Below are positions 45,693 through 53,425 of a DNA stretch of 64,000 nt, piece after piece; within the stretch, counting starts at the first letter, position 1; every line of letters begins with the position of its first letter. The stretch lies in contig JAIMKP010000005.1 in the NCBI GenBank assembly GCA_020692355.1, positions 1 through 64,000 on the forward strand, read 5' to 3'. Source of the stretch: Desulfosporosinus sp. (GTDB lineage: Bacteria; Bacillota; Desulfitobacteriia; Desulfitobacteriales; Desulfitobacteriaceae). Under the pieces are notes generated by a model. It was not told where the DNA came from. It made no database searches and saw only the letters and a list, made by a program, of their open reading frames with translations. A program made the position numbers and the translations under genes.

Positions 45693-46911
45693 TATTCGCA
45701 GGAACATCCGGCTTTGTTATGGTGACGGAATTTTCTTTTCCGTTATGACGGCGTTGACGACACCTTATGTGGTGGTTTATGCTCTTTACTTGGGAGCGAG
45801 TGACTGGGCTGTTGGTCTGTTGACCTCTTTACCCGGAATCGTCTTGCTTATTTCTCAGGGTATTGCTGTTCGCTTGTCTGAAACGCTACCTCTGATGATA
45901 GTGACTCTTCGCACTGCGTTCATACAACGCATATTTTACTTCGGTTATGCAGCATTGACCTTCTTGCCTTTATCTTGGGGGTCGTTGCGCGCTTGGATTT
46001 TTGTGGCCGGGCTTTCCTTAGCCAGTGCACCGGGGGCCATTGCCGGAGTGGCTTGGACGACGATGATTGGAGATGCTTTCCCTGCCGAACAGAGAGGGCA
46101 AATTTTTGGACGACGGAATATGTTTATGACCGTAACGATTATGACGCTGACGCCACTTGCGGGATTTTGGATTGAAAGGGGCCCTTTTTGGCGCTTCAGT
46201 GCAAGTTACGTTATGGCGGGCATCTTTCTGCTTGGAAGCTTAGTTTGGATGTCCCGGATGGATATACCCTCAGCCAAGGTAAAACACCTACCGGAAAAGA
46301 TATCCCCGGGCGAACGCCACAAACGTTTTGACATTAACGCTAAGGTCCAGAACTTCCTTGGGATCATAGACAAACTTTGGAATGCAAAATCTTTTCGTTA
46401 CTTTGCCCTAGCGGTTTTTGTTTACCAGATTGGCGGGCAGATGCTTGGAGCAATTCAAACCCTATATTTAGTAAGAAATATTAATACGCCTGTACATTGG
46501 CTGGGTTGGTATGCGATGTTGGGTAACCTAGCGTCTATTCTCATGTATCCATTCTGGGGAAAGTGGACGGATATGCAGGGCTCTCAAGCGGTTTTACGTT
46601 ATAGTACCATTGGGGCTATCCTGTATCCCTTGGGTTTCATGACTTGGCGGGAACCATGGGGAATAGCGATTTTGGCCTTCTGGTTCGGTGGAATGGCTGC
46701 AGGGCTTACTTTGGCCACTTTTACACGCCTTTATGAAGTTGCCCCGCAGGAACATAGGGCTTTGTTTATTGCGGCGAACGCGATGGTGACATCTTTGGCT
46801 CAGTTCGTAGGCCCGCTGATAGGAATTGCCCTTTATCATTGGCAAGTGAACTCCATTTTCGTGGCCGTGGCTTTATGTTACGCTGGGACTGTTTTCCTGT
46901 TTTCGAGATAG
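45685..46911 (+). CDS. MFS transporter
   Basis: The 408-residue protein has about twelve hydrophobic segments. MSDIRRNIRLCYGDGIFFSV opens it, and a loop with GDAFPAEQRGQIFGRRNMFM near residue 125 resembles the A-motif region of major facilitators. The substrate is unknown. AmpG, the Gram-negative anhydro-muropeptide permease, is also MFS, so a role in amino-sugar or muropeptide transport is possible but unproven. It starts inside the GNAT pseudogene end. Confidence 0.8.
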   Translation: MSDIRRNIRLCYGDGIFFSVMTALTTPYVVVYALYLGASDWAVGLLTSLPGIVLLISQGIAVRLSETLPLMIVTLRTAFIQRIFYFGYAALTFLPLSWGSLRAWIFVAGLSLASAPGAIAGVAWTTMIGDAFPAEQRGQIFGRRNMFMTVTIMTLTPLAGFWIERGPFWRFSASYVMAGIFLLGSLVWMSRMDIPSAKVKHLPEKISPGERHKRFDINAKVQNFLGIIDKLWNAKSFRYFALAVFVYQIGGQMLGAIQTLYLVRNINTPVHWLGWYAMLGNLASILMYPFWGKWTDMQGSQAVLRYSTIGAILYPLGFMTWREPWGIAILAFWFGGMAAGLTLATFTRLYEVAPQEHRALFIAANAMVTSLAQFVGPLIGIALYHWQVNSIFVAVALCYAGTVFLFSR

Positions 46912-46957
46912 ACTAACACTGAGCTTTGAAGCGAAAGAGATTTGGAGGAAATTCATT

Positions 46958-47668
46958 ATGCGGATTATTGTCGCAGAAAACTATCAAGAATTCAGTCGTT
47001 GGGCAGCTCACTTTGTGGCAGGACTGGTCAGGGGCAAGCCCAACTGTGTTTTGGGTTTGCCAACAGGAAGCACTCCAGTCGGCATGTATTCAGAAATCGT
47101 TAGGATGCACCAACAAGGATTAGACTTACAAGATGTTCAGACATATAATCTGGATGAATACGTCGGTTTATCCCCTGCTCATCCGGAAAGTTATCATTAT
47201 TTTATGCGTCAGCACTTGTTTAACCATGTCAATGTTAATTCGGAACAGATTCATATTCCGAATGGTATGGCCCAAGATTTGAAGTTGGAATGCGAACAAT
47301 ATGAAGAAAGGATTCAAAATGCGGGCGGCATGGATTTAATGATTCTTGGCCTTGGCCCGAACGGGCATATCGGTTTCAATGAACCGGATTCCCAGTTGGG
47401 AACGAAGACTCATGTTGTTTACCTAACGCCGGAAACCATTCAGGCGAATGCAAGGTTTTTCCCAAACGTCGGCCAGGTTCCGCGCCAGGCGGTCACGATG
47501 GGGGTCGGAAGCATTATGCAAGCCAAGGAAATTCTCCTCCTGGTGAGTGGGGAAGCCAAGCGTGACGTTTTGAGAAAGGCCCTCTTGGGTGAAGTTACGA
47601 CTGCTGTGCCAGCTTCTATTTTGCAACTTCATCCGCATCTGGTAGTTGTTACGGATTTTGCGGTTTAG
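46958..47668 (+). CDS. nagB: glucosamine-6-phosphate deaminase
   Basis: NagB converts GlcN-6-phosphate to fructose-6-phosphate and ammonia. The 236-residue protein has LGLPTGSTPVGMY near residue 34, the catalytic Asp region YNLDEYVGLSPAHPESYHYF near 66, and ILGLGPNGHIGFNEP near 129. It is shorter than E. coli NagB and lacks the allosteric tail, as in other Firmicutes. TTTGGAGGAAA precedes the ATG. Confidence 0.95.
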   Translation: MRIIVAENYQEFSRWAAHFVAGLVRGKPNCVLGLPTGSTPVGMYSEIVRMHQQGLDLQDVQTYNLDEYVGLSPAHPESYHYFMRQHLFNHVNVNSEQIHIPNGMAQDLKLECEQYEERIQNAGGMDLMILGLGPNGHIGFNEPDSQLGTKTHVVYLTPETIQANARFFPNVGQVPRQAVTMGVGSIMQAKEILLLVSGEAKRDVLRKALLGEVTTAVPASILQLHPHLVVVTDFAV

Positions 47669-47685
47669 AATTTGGAGGGAAAACG

Positions 47686-48672
47686 ATGGGTTATCTTGGA
47701 ATCGACGGCGGTGGGACAAAGACCCGTGCCGTGATTGTGGATCAATTTGGACGAGTACTGGCTGACGTGGAATTGGGAGCTATGAATCCCCATGGCCTAC
47801 CCAAAGAGAGCGTCGTGCAAGAAATCTCTAAAATGCTGCGGCTTCTGGCTAAGCAATATCCCATTGAGAAGATTAAGACCGGCTTTGCCGGTATTTCCGG
47901 AGTGGATCATCCGGATGAAAGAAGAAAAATGACAGCTTTGTTCCACGAGGTGTTGCCCGATACGGTGCAACTGGAAGTTGGGAATGATGCGCTGATTGCT
48001 TTGTCGAGCGGGACTTTTGGTGAACCAGGTATTGTTCTGATTGCTGGGACGGGTTCGATCGCTTATGCCAGACTCTGGGATGGCACAATTCACCGGGTTG
48101 GGGGCTGGGGGTACCTGTTTGGGGATGAAGGTAGCGGTTATGCGATGGGGAGAAAAGCATTGGTCGCTGTGATGCAGGCGTATGATGGTCGTGGACCGGC
48201 CACGGCACTTACCGACAAGATCTTGGAGAAAGCAAACTGTGGGAACCCCGTGGACTTAATTCCAACAATCTATAGTCTTCCTGCGGTCAAACGTTGGATT
48301 GCAAGTTGTAGCCGGGAGGTCATGACCGCTTTAGACGAAGGGGATTTTGTTGCCCAGAATATTGTTCAAGGGACCGTCTTAGAACAGAAACTTCACATCG
48401 ATGTCTTGCTGAAAAAAACACAGGGTAACCCAGAGCGGCTATCGATCGTTCTAACGGGAGGGCTTTATCAACAGGTCGGGCATATTTTCTTACCCCGATT
48501 GCAGAAGATTTTTATTCAGGAGGGTCGGGAAGATATCGCTGCAGCTTGTTTGTTGCCGGAACTTCCTCCCGTGGCGGGAGCTGTCATTGAAGCGATGAAG
48601 CTGGATAATCGTCCGATCAGAAGCCTGGAAGCCAGAAGAGAATTTAGCGCGCATTGGACCCAAGCAAAGTAA
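47686..48672 (+). CDS. BadF/BadG-type N-acetylhexosamine kinase (GlcNAc/MurNAc kinase)
   Basis: The 328-residue ASKHA-fold kinase has phosphate-1 motif YLGIDGGGTKTRAVIVD at residue 3, GNDALIALSSGTFG near 103, IVLIAGTGSIAYAR and GWGYLFGDEGSGYAMG. Clostridial MurK of this family phosphorylates both MurNAc and GlcNAc, which would supply substrate for MurQ and NagA here. Specificity cannot be read from the sequence. TTTGGAGGG precedes the ATG. Confidence 0.85.
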   Translation: MGYLGIDGGGTKTRAVIVDQFGRVLADVELGAMNPHGLPKESVVQEISKMLRLLAKQYPIEKIKTGFAGISGVDHPDERRKMTALFHEVLPDTVQLEVGNDALIALSSGTFGEPGIVLIAGTGSIAYARLWDGTIHRVGGWGYLFGDEGSGYAMGRKALVAVMQAYDGRGPATALTDKILEKANCGNPVDLIPTIYSLPAVKRWIASCSREVMTALDEGDFVAQNIVQGTVLEQKLHIDVLLKKTQGNPERLSIVLTGGLYQQVGHIFLPRLQKIFIQEGREDIAAACLLPELPPVAGAVIEAMKLDNRPIRSLEARREFSAHWTQAK

Positions 48673-48685
48673 AGGAAGAATTTCA

Positions 48686-48952
48686 ATGTCCGCCGTATGT
48701 TGTCGATTCTACCAACCCGGTGATGAAGAACAGATTGTGACCCTTACCGAAGGACTCCATGGAGCATGGTTTTTGTGGACGGGTGAAAAGAGTTCGGCAG
48801 GTTACCTTTATAAAAAAGTGGGTTTCCAGGTCACTTGTAGATTTCACGTTAAAGCTTTAACGGTTGTGTGCGGGGCTCTCGCGGGTTTTAAACACGCCCA
48901 GGCATTTGCTGTACCTAAAGGAACCTTAAAACAACGGTTGCAATTTTTTTAA
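48686..48952 (+). pseudogene. probable GNAT acetyltransferase remnant with internal deletion
   Basis: The 88-codon frame begins CRFYQPGDEEQIVTL, like the start of a GNAT protein. It then jumps to AGYLYKKVGFQVTCRFHVKA, like the C-terminal strand-helix of the same fold; the central acetyl-CoA-binding motif is missing. The tail LAGFKHAQAFAVPKGTLKQR looks unrelated. It is in frame, so a short product might still be made. AAAGGAAGAA precedes the ATG. Confidence 0.6.
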
Positions 48953-48967
48953 AGGGGGCAAGAGAAG

Positions 48968-49855
48968 ATGCTCTCTTCAACGTCTAGCCAGTTACGACCC
49001 AAGCTTCGCTATAAGCTCATTGCTTTAGATATCGACGGTACGTTGTTGAATGAGAAAAAAGAGATAACACTGGCTAACTTGAAGGCTTTACAAGCTTTCA
49101 AGGCGGCTGGAGGGAAGGTTATCCTAACCAGTGGGAGAATATCTCAATCAACTCTTTGGCATGCCGAGCTTCTTGACTTGACTACACCGTTCGTCGCTCT
49201 GAATGGAGCTCTTGTCTGTTCCGGACGGGCAGTATGGTTTTCTTATCCTTTTACGACTGAGACAGTCTTAGAATGTTTGGAATATTGTCGGAAGAAGAAT
49301 ATCTATTGCCATATCTATACAGCTCATGAGATGATTTATGATACTCCGGCACGTTGGAATGCGCATTGGTCTAAACAAAATCTTGCTCAGATCGAGGGAC
49401 AGTCCATTCAGACCCAACTTCGTTTGCGGATTAAGGAATACTCCTTGGCACGCCGGGTTGTAAATTTAGCAGAAACTGTCCAGACCGAGAAATTGCAAAT
49501 TTTCAAAATGGCCATGCTGAGTGAACGATCTTTAGCTGGAGTAGCCAGCGACCTTGGCAGGATGCGGGGTTTGACAGTGACCAGTTCAGATCCACGTAAT
49601 CTGGAGATGTGCCCGGTCGGGGTTTCCAAGGGGACTGCTTTGCGACAGGTCACCCAAATGATGGGTGTGCAGTCTTCTGAAATCATGGCTATCGGTGATA
49701 ACTACAATGATTTGAGCCTTTTTGAAGTTGCCGGGTTGGGAGTTGCTATGGGCAATGCACCAGAACAAGTGCGTCATAGTGCCCATGTCGTGACGGACTC
49801 AAACAACGATTCAGGTGTAGCCGTAGCTATAATGCGTTGGGCTTTTTGGGGGTGA
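48968..49855 (+). CDS. Cof-type HAD-IIB phosphatase
   Basis: The 295-residue protein has HAD motif I ALDIDGTLLNEKK with nucleophile Asp21, motif II LTSGR near residue 55, and C-terminal KGTALRQVTQMMG with MAIGDNYNDLSLFEVAGLGV as motifs III and IV. These enzymes dephosphorylate sugar phosphates and cofactors. In this cluster it could act on an amino-sugar phosphate, by position only. The ATG at 48968 follows AAAGGGGGCAAG. Confidence 0.88.
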   Translation: MLSSTSSQLRPKLRYKLIALDIDGTLLNEKKEITLANLKALQAFKAAGGKVILTSGRISQSTLWHAELLDLTTPFVALNGALVCSGRAVWFSYPFTTETVLECLEYCRKKNIYCHIYTAHEMIYDTPARWNAHWSKQNLAQIEGQSIQTQLRLRIKEYSLARRVVNLAETVQTEKLQIFKMAMLSERSLAGVASDLGRMRGLTVTSSDPRNLEMCPVGVSKGTALRQVTQMMGVQSSEIMAIGDNYNDLSLFEVAGLGVAMGNAPEQVRHSAHVVTDSNNDSGVAVAIMRWAFWG

Positions 49856-49859
49856 ATAG

Positions 49860-51068
49860 ATGGACCGAGGAAGGCTATACCACGCCAAACTCGTTCTTCC
49901 TGACAGTATATGCCAAGATGGAACGATTAATTTTGCTGATGGAAAGATACAAGCTATTGATGCGGCAGAAGATCTACAAATTACCGGAACAAGTGGAGAA
50001 GAACAAAACATAGAGTGGGATCTGGGGGGAGATCTACTTATTCCCGGTTTAATCGACACTCATGTTCATGGAGCAGGCGGTTTCGATGTCATGGATGGAA
50101 CTCCTGAAAGCTTTGAGGCTTTAAGGATGGCATTGCTTAAGGAAGGAACAACAGGCTTTTTGCCGACAACTATGTCCAGCACCCGTGAAGAATTATTAAG
50201 GGTTCTTAAAAATGTTTCCTTCGTAATGAATAATCGTCAAAGTGGATTGACGGAAGCAGGTGCTGAAATTCTGGGTGTGCATATGGAAGGGCCGTTTCTG
50301 TCTCTAAAGTATAAAGGGGCCCAAGCCGCCGGAACAATTTGGGGACTTGATGCAGAAAGCGGTCCGGAGTTTTTCAAGCAGATCCTGCAAGATTTCCCAG
50401 ATTTAATCCGTATATTAACTTTTGCGCCGGAGCGGCCGGATGCTCACAAGCTAGCCGCCGTCTGCTTAGCAAACCGGTTGATTCCTTCAGTCGGTCATTC
50501 CGACGCAGATTATGAACGAATGCAAGAAGCAAGAAGATGGGGGATTCGCCATGTGACGCATGCTTTCAATGCTATGCCGGGCATCCATCACCGAAACCCG
50601 GGCTTGTTAACCCAAGCCTTATTAAATGATGAGACGATAATCGAGATCATTGCTGATGGCGTCCACATTCATCCGGCAGTCCTTGATCTGGTATTGCGCC
50701 TTAAGCCGGCAGGCTTGGTGTGTCTTATTTCTGATGGAAGCAGGGCCGTCGGCATGCCTGATGGAGAATATGAATTGGGTGGGCAGGAGACAACTGTACA
50801 CGAGGGAGTCGCCCGCTTGAGCGATGGGACGATTGCCGGTAGCGCATTTTCCCTGCTCCAGGGTTTACGAATCTTGGTTCAAAGTCTTCAATATCCGATA
50901 CAGCAAGCGGTCCGCTATGTCACGCTAAACCCAGCCCGACTTTTGGGAGTGGATAAGCGTCTGGGAAGTCTGGAAGTGGATAAAGATGCAACATTTATCC
51001 GACTTAGCTCTAATCTGGAGTTGAAACAAGTCTGGTTTAGGGGCAAGCTCGTGGTTGATTACGACTGA
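49860..51068 (+). CDS. nagA: N-acetylglucosamine-6-phosphate deacetylase
   Basis: NagA converts GlcNAc-6-phosphate to GlcN-6-phosphate for NagB. The 402-residue amidohydrolase has LIPGLIDTHVHGAGGFDVMD near residue 60, GVHMEGPFLSLKYKGAQ near 138, VGHSDADYERM, HAFNAMPGIHHRNPGL and the catalytic ISDGSRAVGMPDG. GGGGGTGAAT precedes the ATG. Its last codon and TGA stop lie in the hairpin arm of the adjoining IS605-type right end, so the terminal residues may differ from the original. Confidence 0.95.
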   Translation: MDRGRLYHAKLVLPDSICQDGTINFADGKIQAIDAAEDLQITGTSGEEQNIEWDLGGDLLIPGLIDTHVHGAGGFDVMDGTPESFEALRMALLKEGTTGFLPTTMSSTREELLRVLKNVSFVMNNRQSGLTEAGAEILGVHMEGPFLSLKYKGAQAAGTIWGLDAESGPEFFKQILQDFPDLIRILTFAPERPDAHKLAAVCLANRLIPSVGHSDADYERMQEARRWGIRHVTHAFNAMPGIHHRNPGLLTQALLNDETIIEIIADGVHIHPAVLDLVLRLKPAGLVCLISDGSRAVGMPDGEYELGGQETTVHEGVARLSDGTIAGSAFSLLQGLRILVQSLQYPIQQAVRYVTLNPARLLGVDKRLGSLEVDKDATFIRLSSNLELKQVWFRGKLVVDYD

Positions 51069-51460
51069 AGTCGCGGGATTCAGAAGAACCCCAAAATCCC
51101 AGCCGCTTCATTGATTCCTGTCTCATCGTCCTCAGCCCCCGTTGCGGGATAGGTCTTACAAAGACTCAACCAGGCTATCCCCGCAGTTCCTGCGGTTCAT
51201 CTTGATCGATAAGGTCAGGGGACACACCTCCTCATTAAGAAAACTCTCGAGTGGCTCGGAGGAATGTCCCCATTGGACACTGCCAATATCCGCAGGCCCT
51301 CATGGAGAATATTGATGGCCGCGTTCTCATCGCGGTCGTGGATTGTTCGGCATACCGGACATTGAATAGTTCTGGTGGATAGTATTTTCAAAACCCCATC
51401 GATTCTAAGTATATCTTCTTTGGTAGTCATCTTTTCTCTAATCGTATAGAGAATGGCCAA
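51060..51460 (-). pseudogene. IS200/IS605-type tnpB (OrfB) 3' remnant with right end
   Basis: On the minus strand the frame from 51460 includes CPVCRTIHDRDENAAINILH then EGLRIL, the C-terminal zinc ribbon and last catalytic Asp of TnpB. Shifted frames continue with DDETGINEAAGILGFF near 51075-51130, again typical of the TnpB tail. The first two-thirds of the gene are missing. The element ends at CCCGCGACTTCAGTCG (about 51060-51075), half of a terminal hairpin, at the nagA stop. The right-end region would also have been the guide-RNA part. Confidence 0.8.
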
Positions 51461-51593
51461 AATATCTTTTGGTTGATCCTCTAAGAGCTTATCAGGTTTT
51501 ATTTTATAAACACTTTATTTTTCGATCGTCCACATGATATAATCTCCATGTGTTTCAGTGATAAATGAAGAGACTGAAGGAGGGGATGTTTGA
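51461..51593 (+). promoter_or_regulatory. promoter region of the SCIFF peptide gene
   Basis: The AT-rich spacer holds a perfect TATAAT at about 51537. The -35 is poorly conserved. AAGGAGGGG at 51577-51585 is the ribosome binding site for the SCIFF start. Confidence 0.5.
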
Positions 51594-51743
51594 ATGGCTA
51601 ATCATATGAGTCACATTCAAACTGTTGTAAAGATGAACTTAAGCGCGACCCTGAAGACCGGAGGATGCGGCAACTGCCAAACGTCTTGCCAATCGGCTTG
51701 CAAGACGTCGTGCACGGTGGGGAATCAAGTTTGCGTGAAATAG
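51594..51743 (+). CDS. SCIFF six-cysteine ribosomal peptide
   Basis: This 49-residue RiPP precursor, too short for most gene finders, reads MANHMSHIQTVVKMNLSATL then KTGGCGNCQTSCQSACKTSC and TVGNQVCVK. Six Cys lie at 25, 28, 32, 36, 40 and 47, the SCIFF (six cysteines in forty-five) pattern nearly universal in Clostridia. Thioether crosslinks are installed by the radical SAM enzyme encoded next. AAGGAGGGG precedes the ATG. The mature role is not established. Confidence 0.95.
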   Translation: MANHMSHIQTVVKMNLSATLKTGGCGNCQTSCQSACKTSCTVGNQVCVK

Positions 51744-51793
51744 CCCAGACATATTCCCAAAACATTGGAGCCATGTTTTTGAACATAGGATTC

Positions 51794-51820
51794 AGAACCC
51801 ACCCTTTCGGGATGGGTTCT
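51794..51820 (+). terminator. attenuating hairpin between SCIFF gene and maturase gene
   Basis: AGAACCCA / TGGGTTCT extended by CCC / GGG with a bulge has loop TTTC and is followed by ATTTCTGTT. It probably limits read-through, so that peptide exceeds enzyme. Confidence 0.6.
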
Positions 51821-51865
51821 ATTTCTGTTGGCGTTGGCAGCGCTGTGATGAAAGAGAGGATTTGC

Positions 51866-53338
51866 ATGTTGAACTTAAATGGATATAATTTACAAAAGAA
51901 CATTCATGTTTTTCAACAGGGGCAACAATTCATCGCCTATGATGTAAACTCGGGCTCTTTACATCGTTTGGATGAGGCTGCGTATAGGGTCATTAAGGCA
52001 CTATTGAAGATTGAGAAGCGCGATCAAGAATTTACACCGGAGGTCTTGAATAAGACTCTGAGCCCAAGCCTTCTCCCATCTGAGGTAGAAGATATTTTAA
52101 GAGAATTAGAGAGTTTGCAAAAGGAGGGAACCCTTCTTTCCCCGGAAGCGGAAGAAAGGGGCCCGATTTATCCTTCGAAGCCTCTGGTCAAAGCGATTTG
52201 CCTGCATGTCGCCCATGATTGCAACCTTCGCTGTGAGTATTGTTTTGCCGGAACCGGAGCTTTTGGGGGAAACCGCGAGCTGATGGATTTTGAGACGGGG
52301 AAACGGGGGATTGATTTTGTCCTCGAAGCCTCTGGACACCGTTCGCACTGTGAGGTGGACTTTTTTGGGGGCGAACCGCTTTTGAACTTCGGCGTGGTGA
52401 AGGAATTGGTTCGCTACGGGAACAAGGCTGCCGCGAACAAGGGAAAGAGCGTGAAGTTTACGCTCACGACGAATGCAGTACTCCTGAGTGATGAAGTTCA
52501 GAGTTTTCTGGAGGAAGAAGACATTAGTGTGGTCTTAAGCTTGGATGGGCGGCCGGAAGTGCATGACCGCATGCGCCCTTATGCTAACGGGCGGGGAAGT
52601 TATGACAAAGTTGTCCCGTCAATCCAAAAGTTTGTACAAAAGCGCCCGGACAGTTCTCCTTATGCGATAGGCACGTATTACTATGTGCGAGGCACCTATA
52701 CGCATTTCAATTTGGATTTTGACCAGGATGTCATTCATATGCTTGATTTGGGAATTAGGCAAATTTCCTTAGAACCGGTCGTGGCCTCACCGGGGGAGCC
52801 CTACGCTTTCCAACCGGAAGACGTGGAGGTGATCAAGGAGACTTATGATCGTCTCGGGGAGGAGATAGCCAGGCGAAGGGCCGAAGGTGAGGAATTTAGC
52901 TTTTTTCATTTCAACACCGCTTTTGAACAGGGTCCCTGCCTTCCGAAGCGCCTTTCGGGTTGTGGGGCAGGGCATGAATATGTAGCTATTTCCCCAGAAG
53001 GGGATCTCTACCCTTGCCATCAGTTTGTGGGGCAAGAAAAATACAAGCTGGGTTCTCTCTACGCGGCGGATCCTCTGGCTTTGGAGCCTAGTTTAGTCGA
53101 GGCTTTTCGTTCAGCCCATGTTTATGCGAAGCCCGCCTGTCGGGAATGTTGGGCGCGTTTTTCCTGCAGCGGTGGCTGCCATGCAGCGAATTCAGCGGCG
53201 ACCGGAACGTTGACGGACGTATACCAGCTTGGGTGTGAGTTTCAAAAGAAACGCTTGGAAGTGGCCTTTTATCTTAAAATAAAAGAAATTGAGCCAGGAA
53301 AAGTGACAACTGAGGGCGAATTTCTCACTAACTGTTAA
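51866..53338 (+). CDS. radical SAM/SPASM thioether maturase of SCIFF
   Basis: The 490-residue protein has an N-terminal peptide-binding region (IHVFQQGQQFIAYDVNSGSL HRLDEAAYRVI split here). The radical SAM motif CNLRCEYC has its cysteines at 119, 123 and 126. The C-terminal SPASM domain (CGAGHEYVAISPEGDLYPCH, then CRECWARFSCSGGCH) would hold auxiliary Fe-S clusters. This is the scifRSM-type maturase, which forms Cys S-to-C-alpha bonds in SCIFF. ATG at 51866 follows GAGAGGA; a longer in-frame reading crosses the SCIFF gene and hairpin and is unlikely. Confidence 0.92.
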   Translation: MLNLNGYNLQKNIHVFQQGQQFIAYDVNSGSLHRLDEAAYRVIKALLKIEKRDQEFTPEVLNKTLSPSLLPSEVEDILRELESLQKEGTLLSPEAEERGPIYPSKPLVKAICLHVAHDCNLRCEYCFAGTGAFGGNRELMDFETGKRGIDFVLEASGHRSHCEVDFFGGEPLLNFGVVKELVRYGNKAAANKGKSVKFTLTTNAVLLSDEVQSFLEEEDISVVLSLDGRPEVHDRMRPYANGRGSYDKVVPSIQKFVQKRPDSSPYAIGTYYYVRGTYTHFNLDFDQDVIHMLDLGIRQISLEPVVASPGEPYAFQPEDVEVIKETYDRLGEEIARRRAEGEEFSFFHFNTAFEQGPCLPKRLSGCGAGHEYVAISPEGDLYPCHQFVGQEKYKLGSLYAADPLALEPSLVEAFRSAHVYAKPACRECWARFSCSGGCHAANSAATGTLTDVYQLGCEFQKKRLEVAFYLKIKEIEPGKVTTEGEFLTNC

Positions 53339-53425
53339 ATTTCTCGGGTTGGTTTAGTGCACATTGCCGTTAATGTTATTGAGTAAGAGCATAGCCGCGT
53401 TGTTTTAACGAGAGGAGCTTGTGCT

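Noticed and set aside
46895-46915. Second dre-like operator (GATAGACTAAC) before nagB
   Set aside because: It matches only half of the motif and no promoter is aligned with it.
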